From JAVWGW01 sp036651575 (lineage in GTDB: Bacteria > Actinomycetota > Coriobacteriia > Coriobacteriales > Eggerthellaceae), in the NCBI GenBank assembly GCA_036651575.1, contig JAVVXN010000034.1:1-16417 (forward strand): DNA of 16,417 bases, in the 5' to 3' direction. Below, piece by piece: positions 1 through 6,077 of this stretch (positions are counted from its first letter, which is position 1; each line of letters starts with the position of its first letter). The translations under genes were made by a program, and so were the position numbers. A model generated the notes under the pieces. The model did not search any database and was not told the origin of the DNA. It saw only the letters and a program-made list of their open reading frames with translations.

Positions 1-23
1 TCCCAGGTTGAAGGGAGCACGCC

Positions 24-56
24 GCGCCGTGGCCGAGCGAAGCTCCGGACACGCGC
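24..56 (+). repeat. GAA-triloop hairpin, copy 1
   Basis: Imperfect inverted repeat. GCGC (24-27) pairs with GCGC (53-56), C28 is bulged, GTG (29-31) pairs with CAC (50-52), and G32 faces A49. CCG (33-35) pairs with CGG (46-48), C45 is bulged, AGC (36-38) pairs with GCT (42-44), and the loop is GAA (39-41). The bulged C, the 3'-side bulged pyrimidine and the C(GAA)G tip recur in the other two copies. Confidence 0.6.
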
Positions 57-59
57 CGC

Positions 60-161
60 CCCAGGTTGAAAGGGAGCACGGAAGAGACAGGGTTGTCGTG
101 GTGGTGCAGATGGCGCCGAAAGGCTTTGCCTTGAGGTGGCATATGCCCGCCACGGCAGCCC
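60..161 (+). repeat. Composite repeat unit, long-helix copy 1
   Basis: Begins with a CCCAGGTTGAA box and runs through GAGCACGGAAGAGACAGG, shared with the unit at 280-427 apart from one extra A. A 15-bp stem follows: GGGTTGTCGTGGTGG (90-104) against CCGCCACGGCAGCCC (147-161), with three U.G wobbles. Pairing continues through CAGATG (107-112), with one G.A mismatch, against CATATG (140-145). After a G113/G139 mismatch, C114-C117 pair with G135-G138 (one G.U). Tandem G.A/A.G pairs (118-119 with 133-134) follow, then AAGGC/GCCTT (120-124/128-132) closing a TTT loop. Confidence 0.55.
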
Positions 162-190
162 GTCATCCCCACACCCATCCCAGCCTCCCC

Positions 191-221
191 GCGCCGTGAC
201 GGGCGAAGCCTCGTCACGCGC
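191..221 (+). repeat. GAA-triloop hairpin, copy 2
   Basis: GCGC (191-194) pairs with GCGC (218-221), and C195 is bulged. GTGACG (196-201) pairs with CGTCAC (212-217), T211 is bulged, and GGC (202-204) pairs with GCC (208-210) around GAA (205-207). Relative to copy 1, the G.A mismatch is replaced by A199-T214 and the AGC/GCT pairs by GGC/GCC, which are compensatory differences. A degenerate CCCCCGGTTGAAG box follows. Confidence 0.6.
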
Positions 222-246
222 CCGCCCCCGGTTGAAGAACCCGGAT

Positions 247-276
247 GCGCCGTGGCCGCGAAGCCGGACGCGGCGC
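247..276 (+). repeat. GAA-triloop hairpin, copy 3
   Basis: GCGCC (247-251) pairs with GGCGC (272-276), so the C bulged in copies 1 and 2 is paired here. GTG (252-254) pairs with CGC (269-271) through one U.G wobble, G255 faces A268, and CC (256-257) pairs with GG (266-267). C265 is bulged, and GC/GC closes the GAA loop (260-262). It is followed directly by the second full composite unit. Confidence 0.6.
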
Positions 277-279
277 TGT

Positions 280-427
280 CCCAGGTTGAAGGGAGCACGG
301 AAGAGACAGGCGCGTTGTGGCGAGTCAGATGGCCCCGAAAAGCCGAATTGCATCGAGCTAAGCGTACCTCGTACGCGTGCGAGGGCAATGAGAGCTTTGA
401 GGGGTCAGCTGGCCGCCACAACGCGCC
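280..427 (+). repeat. Composite repeat unit, long-helix copy 2
   Basis: The shared box (280-310) overlaps a perfect 14-bp stem, GGCGCGTTGTGGCG (309-322) against CGCCACAACGCGCC (414-427). Its sequence is largely unlike the equivalent stem of copy 1. Pairing continues after a bulged A323 through GTCAGATGGCCCC (324-336) against 401-413, with one A.G mismatch and wobbles. Tandem G.A/A.G pairs (337-338 with 399-400) follow, then AAAGC/GCTTT (339-343/394-398). The interior is larger than in copy 1: ATTGC (347-350 region) can meet GCAAT near 384-389, and GCGTAC (362-367) pairs with GTACGC (371-376). Confidence 0.55.
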
Positions 428-432
428 GTCAG

Positions 433-895
433 GATAAAAAAAGGAGAGACGGAGTCTGCATACCGTCTCTCCTTTGCCGCGAGGCGCGACAAGAGGCTTA
501 TGTGGATCAAGAGCGAACTCTTGGGATCCCGGTGCTTAAAACGCGATGCAGATGGTTTGGGAAACCGGAAAATCTTTCAAAGGGAAGATTTACCTATGAT
601 AGGCGTCCCCGAGGAGAGGATAAAAAGCAGCATCGTGGAGAGGGCTTACCTATCCCTTGCATCAAGGAATCATCTTCAAAAATTCCCTGCACAAAGTAAT
701 ATGAGTCGATGCTGCATGGAAGAAATCAATACCGCCGTTTTCCCACTTACACAAAGCCGTCCGTAGCTTATCGTTTCTCCCGCTTTCTCAAACCGCCTGC
801 ATCTCGCATCCGGTAAGAGGCCTTTTATCGCTTCATTTTTTGTACATCTGCACAAAAAAATTGTGATAAAAAAATCGGTCTCGCTCTCACCGTGT
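433..895 (-). ncRNA. Candidate structured small RNA of about 460 nt, own promoter and terminator
   Basis: No reading frame on the minus strand is convincing here, yet the segment is bracketed by a promoter (903-931) and an intrinsic terminator (440-475). Nested inverted repeats indicate a fold. GATGCAG-AT-GGTTTG-G-GAAA (545-564) pairs with TTTC-T-CAAACC-GC-CTGCATC (784-803), giving 17 pairs across about 220 nt. Inside it, GCAGCATCG (627-635) pairs with CGATGCTGC (707-715). Local hairpins include 570-591 (7 bp), 836-859 (8 bp) and 504-529, whose loop is UUCG in the RNA sense. The octamer AUAGGUAA occurs twice (complements of 590-597 and 646-653). I see none of the conserved boxes of RNase P RNA, tmRNA or SRP RNA, and the length does not suit 6S RNA. 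The family is unknown to me. Confidence 0.6.
434..475 (-). terminator. Intrinsic terminator of the minus-strand RNA, possibly bidirectional
   Basis: A perfect 13-bp stem, AAAGGAGAGACGG (440-452) against CCGTCTCTCCTTT (463-475), has a 10-nt loop. Read on the minus strand, the stem is followed by an unbroken run of T from the A-tract at 436-442, the classical Rho-independent layout. Read on the plus strand only three T follow before GC-rich sequence, so termination of plus-strand transcripts would be weaker. Confidence 0.8.
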
Positions 896-902
896 GATTG
901 TC

Positions 903-931
903 AAGATAACGACCGCACCCACACTTGTCAA
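903..931 (-). promoter_or_regulatory. Promoter of the minus-strand structured RNA
   Basis: On the minus strand a perfect TTGACA (931-926) is followed by a 17-nt spacer and TATCTT (908-903). The sequence just upstream (about 932-965) is A/T-rich with an A-tract, like an UP element. The predicted start is an A near 895. This is the strongest sigma-70-type promoter match I found in the window, as expected for a stable RNA. Confidence 0.7.
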
Positions 932-1059
932 CAAGTTTTTTCGTAACTCCTTGAATTTATAACCAAACAGCCCCGATTATTCATTTCCCCGTGTCTCAAA
1001 AAAGAAAAAATGCATGCACCCCATAATTGTGCATACGATCAATTATTTTATCGACCCTC

Positions 1060-1097
1060 CAACACAAGAGGGACCCCGCAGGGTCCCTCTTGTGTTG
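1060..1097 (-). terminator. Strong hairpin downstream of asd
   Basis: A perfect 17-bp inverted repeat, CAACACAAGAGGGACCC (1060-1076) and its complement (1081-1097), has a 4-nt loop. It lies 65 nt past the asd stop codon, where the asd transcript should end, and upstream of the minus-strand RNA promoter. A proper T-run is lacking on either side, so it may stabilise the mRNA 3' end rather than act as a textbook terminator. Confidence 0.6.
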
Positions 1098-1161
1098 CCT
1101 CTCTCAAAACGCCCGTTGCTCCCAGCGCTTTTCATCTACGTCCCCAAGCGCGGCGCTGTGT

Positions 1162-2202
1162 TTACCGCACCAAAAGCTGAGCTATTTGCACGGCATTGAG
1201 CGCCGCTCCCTTACGAATCTGATCGGCAACGATCCAGAAAGCAAGCCCGTGCTCAACCGTGGCATCCACGCGCAAACGGCCCACGTACGTTTCGTCGGTG
1301 CCAGCCAAAAGACCGGGCATCGGATAGATGCCGTTTTGCGTATCGTCCATCAGCACGATTCCCGAAGCTGCAGCCAAAGCTTCACGCGCAGCCTCGACGG
1401 TCACGTCGCCGGTAAATTCAACATTGAGCGATTCGCCATGGCAGCGCAACACCGGTACGCGCACGCACGTCGCCGCTACCTCGATGGCATTATCGCCCAT
1501 GATCTTCTTCGTCTCCACAACCATCTTCCACTCTTCTTTGGTGGAATCATCTTCGAGAACCGAATCAATATGCGGAATACAATTGAATGCGATCTGGTGA
1601 GCAAAGGAGTTGATGGTCAGCTCTTCCCCGTCGAGGAATTCTCGCGTTTGATGATAGAGCTCATCCATCGCCGGTGCGCCAGCACCGCTCGCCGCCTGAT
1701 ACGTCGAAACGACGACGCGCTTGATGGGAGCCAGTTCATGGAGCGGCTGCAGCGCAACAACCATTTGGATCGTTGAACAGTTGGGATTGGCAATTACACC
1801 GCTGTGCCATGTTATGTCGTCGGGGTTCACTTCGGGCACCACAAGGGGAACGTCTTCATCCATGCGGAAGGCACTCGAATTATCAATCATGACCGCACCG
1901 GCAGCGACAACTGCTTCGCGCATGGCCTGAGAGATAGAAGCACCTGCAGAAAATAAAGCGATATCAACCCCCTCAAACGAAGCGGGCGTCATCTCCTGCA
2001 CCGTCAATTGTCCGGCGGGCACGTTGCCGCAGCCCAAAAAAGGAAGCAATTTACCAGCGGAACGAGCTGAAGCCAGCGCGCGCACCTCGGCTGCGGGGAA
2101 GTCAACGTCATGCAGCACCTGCAAAAACTCGTTGCCCACCGCTCCGGTCGCTCCCGCAATCGCCACAACGGGATGTGCCGGCATTTTTTTACTCCAAGCC
2201 AT
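1162..2202 (-). CDS. asd: Aspartate-semialdehyde dehydrogenase
   Basis: Reduces aspartyl phosphate to aspartate semialdehyde with NADPH, the branch point to lysine/diaminopimelate, threonine and methionine; cytosolic. The product is 346 residues, normal for the family. The N-terminal Rossmann motif is GATGAVG (residues about 17-23). The catalytic cysteine lies in ANPNCST (Cys142), preceded by NSSAFRMDEDVPLVVPEVN. The active-site His follows in VLRCHGESL. I chose the ATG at 2202 because GAAGGAGAG sits just upstream; an in-frame ATG at 2217 would start inside that ribosome binding site. The gene lies 105 nt downstream of lysC, the enzyme of the preceding step, so co-expression is likely. A terminator-like hairpin lies in the gap. 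Confidence 0.95.
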   Translation of the reverse strand: MAWSKKMPAHPVVAIAGATGAVGNEFLQVLHDVDFPAAEVRALASARSAGKLLPFLGCGNVPAGQLTVQEMTPASFEGVDIALFSAGASISQAMREAVVAAGAVMIDNSSAFRMDEDVPLVVPEVNPDDITWHSGVIANPNCSTIQMVVALQPLHELAPIKRVVVSTYQAASGAGAPAMDELYHQTREFLDGEELTINSFAHQIAFNCIPHIDSVLEDDSTKEEWKMVVETKKIMGDNAIEVAATCVRVPVLRCHGESLNVEFTGDVTVEAAREALAAASGIVLMDDTQNGIYPMPGLLAGTDETYVGRLRVDATVEHGLAFWIVADQIRKGAALNAVQIAQLLVR

Positions 2203-2215
2203 GTGTCTCTCCTTC

Positions 2216-2239
2216 AAAAAGCAAGCGAATGCGCTCGCT
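2216..2239 (-). promoter_or_regulatory. Attenuator-like hairpin immediately upstream of asd
   Basis: On the minus strand AGCGAGCG (2239-2232) pairs with CGCTTGCT (2227-2220) around a 4-nt loop, with one G.U pair. It is followed by five T (2220-2216) and then the asd Shine-Dalgarno. The layout resembles an intrinsic terminator inside the lysC-asd transcript. It could lower asd relative to lysC or occlude the ribosome site. Confidence 0.4.
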
Positions 2240-2307
2240 CATAGTCTGCGGCCACAAGAACCAGCAGGCACTCACCTCCCCGGTTCCAGCCGAACGTAAA
2301 CCGAACC

Positions 2308-3588
2308 CTAACGGCCCTTATTCATCTTCGCTGCGATCTCTTCTGCAGAAAGAGACGTCTCCTCAAACACGCAGCCCGAATCGAGCCCGAAAGCCGTATG
2401 GAGACAACGCACGGCAGCCGCAACCTGCCCGGCGTCGATAACCACCGAAAGGCGAATGGGACTCGTGGAAATCAGCAGGATATTCACCTGGTTTTCCGCC
2501 AGCGTAGAGAACGCTTTCGCCGCAACGCCGGGACTTGATTTCATACCCGTGCCCACCAAGCTCACTTTCGCAATGCTTTCGTCAACGAGATAGCCGCGTG
2601 CACCAATCGAGGGAAGAATGCTCTCTATCGTTTCCCGAGCTTTTGCTAAATCGGCACCGGGGCACGTAAAGGTGATGTCGGTTTTACCCTCTTCGGAGAT
2701 GTTCTGAATGATCATGTCAACGCTGACACTGTTGCCGGCAAGCGCTGAAAACACCTTGGCCGCAATACCGAATTGGTCAGGCACATCGCGAACCGTCAAC
2801 TTCACTTCAGACGTGTCGTGCGCGATACCAGAAATAACCGCATTTTCCATGGAAGGCGTTACCTCCTTGATAAAAGTCCCCTCTGCGTTTGAGAATGCAG
2901 AGCGAGAATGGATAACCACTTTGTATTTACGCGCGAACTCAACCGCGCGAGACTGCAACACGCCGGCTCCCGCAGAGGAAAGCTCCAGCATGTCGTCGTA
3001 AGAAATTTCATCGAGCTTTTTTGCGCACGGAGCAACGCGCGGGTCGGCGGTATAAATGCCGTCAACATCAGAATAAATTTCACAAACATCTGCATGAAGC
3101 CCCCACGCCAGAGCAACCGCCGTCGTGTCGGATCCCCCACGCCCCAGCGTCGTGATGTCACCGGTATCGGAGAGACCCTGAAACCCCGCAACGACCGCAA
3201 TGGCCCCGCGGTCAATTGCTTCTTTGATGCGTTCGGTGTCAATGTGCTCGATTTTGGCGCGCGAGTAATTGTGATCAGTTTCAATACCCGCCTGCCAACC
3301 GGTAAAGCTTGCCGCCTTATACCCCCGCGTCTGAATGGCCATGGCAAGCAGCGACATACTGACCTGCTCCCCCGTAGAGAGCAACATATCCATTTCGCGG
3401 GCAGGCGGATCGTCGTTGAGCGCCTTGGCAAGCCCCAACAGTTCGTCGGTGGTCTTACCCATCGCGGAAACAACGGCAACCACCTGGTTTCCCGCTTGTT
3501 TACTTGCAATCAGACGTTTTGCGACCATCTGTATGCGGTCCGGAGATGCGACCGAAGTGCCTCCGAATTTTGCAACAATCAATGACAT
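2308..3588 (-). CDS. lysC: Aspartate kinase
   Basis: Phosphorylates aspartate with ATP, the first and usually feedback-controlled step of the aspartate family pathway. The product is 426 residues, the length of Bacillus and Corynebacterium type aspartokinases. The kinase domain starts with AKFGGTSV (residues 6-13) and contains GRGGSDTTAVAL and YSDVDGIYTADPR. Two ACT domains follow from about residue 270 (KLTVRDVPDQFG and KVSLVGTGMKSSPGVAAKAF) and should bind the inhibitory amino acid. An in-frame ATG at codon 247 is preceded by a consensus ribosome binding site, suggesting a separate beta subunit of 180 residues. No lysine riboswitch is present, since only 39 nt separate the gene from the upstream transporter. 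Confidence 0.95.
   Translation of the reverse strand: MSLIVAKFGGTSVASPDRIQMVAKRLIASKQAGNQVVAVVSAMGKTTDELLGLAKALNDDPPAREMDMLLSTGEQVSMSLLAMAIQTRGYKAASFTGWQAGIETDHNYSRAKIEHIDTERIKEAIDRGAIAVVAGFQGLSDTGDITTLGRGGSDTTAVALAWGLHADVCEIYSDVDGIYTADPRVAPCAKKLDEISYDDMLELSSAGAGVLQSRAVEFARKYKVVIHSRSAFSNAEGTFIKEVTPSMENAVISGIAHDTSEVKLTVRDVPDQFGIAAKVFSALAGNSVSVDMIIQNISEEGKTDITFTCPGADLAKARETIESILPSIGARGYLVDESIAKVSLVGTGMKSSPGVAAKAFSTLAENQVNILLISTSPIRLSVVIDAGQVAAAVRCLHTAFGLDSGCVFEETSLSAEEIAAKMNKGR
2848..2868 (-). promoter_or_regulatory. Internal ribosome binding site and start for an aspartokinase beta subunit
   Basis: Within lysC the minus strand reads AAGGAGGT (2868-2861), 10 nt, then an in-frame ATG (2850-2848) at codon 247. 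Translation from here to 2308 gives 180 residues covering both ACT domains. Corynebacterium and Bacillus lysC genes make a regulatory beta subunit from such an internal start; the position and length here match that arrangement. Confidence 0.6.
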
Positions 3589-3627
3589 GAGCTTCTCATC
3601 CTCAGTCCAAAAGTTTACGAATGGCCC

Positions 3628-4878
3628 CTATGATAGCAAACTTGGGGTTTTTTCTGCGGATATTGTTTCAGGCATCTTCCACAAAAGCACGAATCCAATA
3701 ATAAACAACACGCCGACGGATAGCACGCCGACGGATGGATTACCGGTAAGCTGCGTCACAATCGAGACGAGCGCCGTCCCCATAACCGCGGCATACTTGC
3801 CGAAGATGTCAAAAAACCCAAAATACTCGTTGGCGTGCTCTTTCGGAATGAGTTTTCCAAATTCAGATCGAGAAAGCGCCTGAATACCCCCCTGAAACAA
3901 ACCGACACAGACAGCCAAAATCCAAAACTCAAGAGCGCTGCGCAAGAAAAATGCAGCGAAGAGCGTGATACAAGCATAGGCAAACACAGAGATGAGCAGC
4001 ATTTTCTTCGTTCCCACCTCGGTAGCAAACCGCCCGTACACGATTGCGGAAGGAAAGGCCACAAACTGGGTGACCAACAACGCCAACACCAACTGCGTCG
4101 AATCAATACCCAAGTCGGTACCGTAACTTGTCGCCATTTTGATAATGGTGTGTACGCCGTCGATATAGAAAAAGAACGCGAGCATGAAAAAGAAAAGGCG
4201 CTTGTCGTGGAAAATCGATTTACACGTGCGGCCGAGTCCCAAAAACGTATCTTTGAACAGGTGTGTTCCTCGTTCTTTAAAATGCGCCTGATGCACATCA
4301 CGAACAAGCGGGATAGAAAATGCCGCCCACCACACCGCGGTGACAACAAAGGCGATCTTCATGCCAAGCACCGCATCGATACCCACCACCGATCCCCCGA
4401 GCACGACCACCAGACAGACGATAAACGGCACGCACGAACCGATGTAGCCCCAGGCATACCCCTGCGAAGAGACTTCGTCGTAGCGCGCTTCAACCGTCGC
4501 ATCAACTAAAAAGGCATCGTAGAACACCATCGAGGAGTTTAAGCTGACCGCCGCGATGACATAGATGATAAGAAAGGGCAGCGCCTGTGTCGGAAAGCCG
4601 AGAGCCGCACAGGCCACGACGCCGGTACCGATAAAACCGATCAAGAATTTTTTCTTGTTTCCGCGCAAGTCGGCAAGCGATCCCAAAATAGGCATAAGCA
4701 CCGCCACGATAAGCGAAGCGATCGTTTCAGCATAACCCCAAGCAACAACGACAGATCCTGTCGCAATCGAAGAAAAATACACGGGAATCAACGCCGTGGA
4801 AAGCAAAACAAACGCCGAATTCCCCACATCGTACTTTACCCAGCTTTTTTCCTGCTTCGTCATTTTCAGATGACTCAA
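3628..4878 (-). CDS. MFS transporter, UMF1 (Atg22-like) family
   Basis: Integral membrane protein of 416 residues with about 12 hydrophobic segments. The N-terminal KYDVGNSAFVLL and the early loop LRGNKKKFLIGF fit the UMF1/Atg22-like branch of the major facilitator superfamily, whose bacterial substrates are mostly unknown. The start is a TTG at 4878: GGGGAGG (4892-4886) lies 7 nt upstream, and the next Met (residue 6) has no such site. It is the first gene of a minus-strand run with lysC (39-nt gap) and asd. That placement allows, but does not show, a role in amino-acid export or uptake. The C-terminal region holds a 15-bp tandem duplication encoding SVGVLSVGVL. Confidence 0.8.
   Translation of the reverse strand: MSHLKMTKQEKSWVKYDVGNSAFVLLSTALIPVYFSSIATGSVVVAWGYAETIASLIVAVLMPILGSLADLRGNKKKFLIGFIGTGVVACAALGFPTQALPFLIIYVIAAVSLNSSMVFYDAFLVDATVEARYDEVSSQGYAWGYIGSCVPFIVCLVVVLGGSVVGIDAVLGMKIAFVVTAVWWAAFSIPLVRDVHQAHFKERGTHLFKDTFLGLGRTCKSIFHDKRLFFFMLAFFFYIDGVHTIIKMATSYGTDLGIDSTQLVLALLVTQFVAFPSAIVYGRFATEVGTKKMLLISVFAYACITLFAAFFLRSALEFWILAVCVGLFQGGIQALSRSEFGKLIPKEHANEYFGFFDIFGKYAAVMGTALVSIVTQLTGNPSVGVLSVGVLFIIGFVLLWKMPETISAEKTPSLLS
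3630..3638 (-). promoter_or_regulatory. Possible extended -10 promoter for lysC
   Basis: Minus strand TGC-TATCAT (3638-3630) matches an extended -10 element (TGn plus four to five of six -10 bases). It overlaps the stop codon of the upstream transporter gene. No good -35 hexamer is visible at 17 nt. It would give a leader of about 34 nt for lysC. Confidence 0.25.
3710..3736. repeat. 15-bp tandem duplication inside the UMF1 transporter gene
   Basis: ACGCCGACGGAT occurs at 3710-3721 and 3725-3736 with AGC between, so the repeat period is 15 bp. It preserves frame and doubles the pentapeptide SVGVL near a membrane segment. Confidence 0.7.
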
Positions 4879-4999
4879 CGGTAGTCCTCCCCTACTTTCA
4901 GCTCACCCTTTTCGCCGCGCACTTCCACCACGACACCCCCACAAAAAGCCGCGGAGAACCCGATTCGACACGATGCGTTCACATTTCAGCTTTGAGCAG

Positions 5000-5028
5000 T
5001 TTCCAAGCCCGTCCTCATTGTATATGAT
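5000..5028 (+). promoter_or_regulatory. Possible promoter of the 5073-6902 unit
   Basis: TTTCCA (5000-5005), a 17-nt spacer and TATGAT (5023-5028), five of six matches to the -10 consensus. It lies 45 nt before the ATG in the divergent region between the transporter and phospholipase-like genes. The -35 match is weak. Confidence 0.35.
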
Positions 5029-5072
5029 GTGCACCGAAGAGGTTTGTAAATACCCTGCAAAAGGAGTCGGCG

Positions 5073-6074
5073 ATGCCAGCGATCATGACGCACGATTTTT
5101 TCGGCAAAGAGATATATGACGATCTGTATGAAACCATCGGCGGCACCCGCGATGAGTGCGAGGCATTTCTTTTGGGCAATCAAGGTCCCGATCCGCTGTT
5201 TTATTCAGTCGTGAGCCCTCGTCTGAGCAAGTTCAATCGTCTCGGATCTACCCTGCACAACGAAAAACCGAGTGAATTGCTCTACGCTTTGAAATGCTCT
5301 TTTTCCATCCTCGACGAACGAGAACTTCCGATCGGCCGCGCCTACGCCCTGGGATTTGTTTGCCACTACACGCTTGACTCCTCCATGCATCCGCTGGTAT
5401 TTTTCAACGAATATCAAGTTTGCGATGCGGGCGTTGAGGATCTCTCCCGTAAAAACGGCAACGAAGTGCACGGTGTCATCGAAAGTGAATTCGATGAACT
5501 CGTGCTGTTTGCGAAACGCGAAGAAACCGTTGCGACCTACGTACCAACCGAAAATATTTTGCACGCCACCGATTACGTGCTGCAGGTTGTTTCTAAAATG
5601 TATGCCTATCTTGCCACCACGGTCTACGGGCTGTTCATTCCCCCCACCATGTTCGCGACTGCCGTGAAAGATTTTCGCGCGGCACAAAATCTTTTCCATT
5701 CCCCCACAGGCAAAAAACGAACCATCATCTCCAATCTCGAAGAACGCTTTCGCCGCTATTCGTTTTTTCGCAGCATGAGCCACCGCGCTATCGAGCTGAC
5801 GGAAAGCAAATTTGCCAATCACGAACACCAGGTGTGGGAAAATCCTTTTACGGGAGATAAGAGCACCGACAGTTTCTGGGATATTTACCACCACGCCCTC
5901 ACGGTGGCAAAAGATAATATTGCCACCTTTTTAGATCCCGCCTTCGATCTGGATGCCGCGACAGAACTGACCGGTAACCTGGATTTTTCGGGCGAACCGA
6001 CCGTGGCCACCCTTGTCGTGGAAGAGGTTATCGAAGCAGATCCACCAGCCTCCTCCTCTTCTGCCGATAACTAA
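5073..6074 (+). CDS. Zinc-dependent phospholipase C family protein
   Basis: A 333-residue protein of the Zn_dep_PLPC family, which hydrolyses phospholipid headgroups in characterised clostridial and Bacillus enzymes. Likely metal ligands are visible: His7 in MTHDFFG, Asp40 in GNQGPDPLFY, His62, His98-x3-Asp102-x3-His106 in CHYTLDSSMHP, and His133-x3-Glu137 in VHGVIESEF. No signal peptide is present: the protein begins MPAIMTHDFFG, so it is probably cytosolic, unlike secreted phospholipase C toxins. The last 30 residues are acidic and serine-rich. AAGGAG 6 nt before the ATG fixes the start. The next gene begins 3 nt after the stop, implying translational coupling. The substrate is unknown; catalysis is inferred only from the residues. 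Confidence 0.75.
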   Translation: MPAIMTHDFFGKEIYDDLYETIGGTRDECEAFLLGNQGPDPLFYSVVSPRLSKFNRLGSTLHNEKPSELLYALKCSFSILDERELPIGRAYALGFVCHYTLDSSMHPLVFFNEYQVCDAGVEDLSRKNGNEVHGVIESEFDELVLFAKREETVATYVPTENILHATDYVLQVVSKMYAYLATTVYGLFIPPTMFATAVKDFRAAQNLFHSPTGKKRTIISNLEERFRRYSFFRSMSHRAIELTESKFANHEHQVWENPFTGDKSTDSFWDIYHHALTVAKDNIATFLDPAFDLDAATELTGNLDFSGEPTVATLVVEEVIEADPPASSSSADN

Positions 6075-6077
6075 GCC

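Larger units (their letters stand above)
1..430 (+). ncRNA. Candidate structured RNA built from repeated hairpin modules (5' end outside window)
   Basis: No protein gene is supported in this GC-rich stretch. It contains a repeated composite: a hairpin with a C(GAA)G tip, then a CCCAGGTTGAA-type box, then a long irregular helix. The hairpin occurs at 24-56, 191-221 and 247-276. The box occurs at 2-21, 60-91, 225-245 (degenerate) and 280-310. The long helix occurs at 90-161 and 309-427. The helices differ in sequence between copies but remain paired. The 15-bp base of the first helix has three T opposite G, and hairpin 3 has one more. These are U.G wobbles only if the plus strand is the RNA; on the minus strand they would be A.C mismatches. 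I do not recognise the family. It could also be a mobile intergenic repeat rather than a stable RNA. The start lies left of the window. Confidence 0.5.

Noticed and set aside
1..300. CRISPR array
   Set aside because: Repeats are unevenly spaced, diverged and internally hairpinned over their whole length; no constant repeat/spacer rhythm is present.
136..699. Plus-strand open frame of 187 codons spanning the RNA-like region
   Set aside because: Composition is low-complexity Arg/Pro, there is no ribosome site, and it runs across the terminator hairpin and both RNA candidates; the structure explains the sequence better.
433..895. RNase P RNA, tmRNA, SRP RNA or 6S RNA
   Set aside because: No GAGGAAAGUCC or ACAGAA boxes of RNase P, no tRNA-like ACCA end, no GGAAGCAGCC SRP tip, and too long with the wrong layout for 6S.
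1027..1776. Long plus-strand frame antisense to asd
   Set aside because: It mirrors the strongly conserved asd gene and has no ribosome site or recognisable domain.
2908..3585. Plus-strand 225-codon frame antisense to lysC
   Set aside because: It is a shadow of lysC codon usage and lacks any domain or start signal.
3589..3627. Lysine riboswitch upstream of lysC
   Set aside because: Only 39 nt lie between the upstream stop and lysC, too short for that aptamer.
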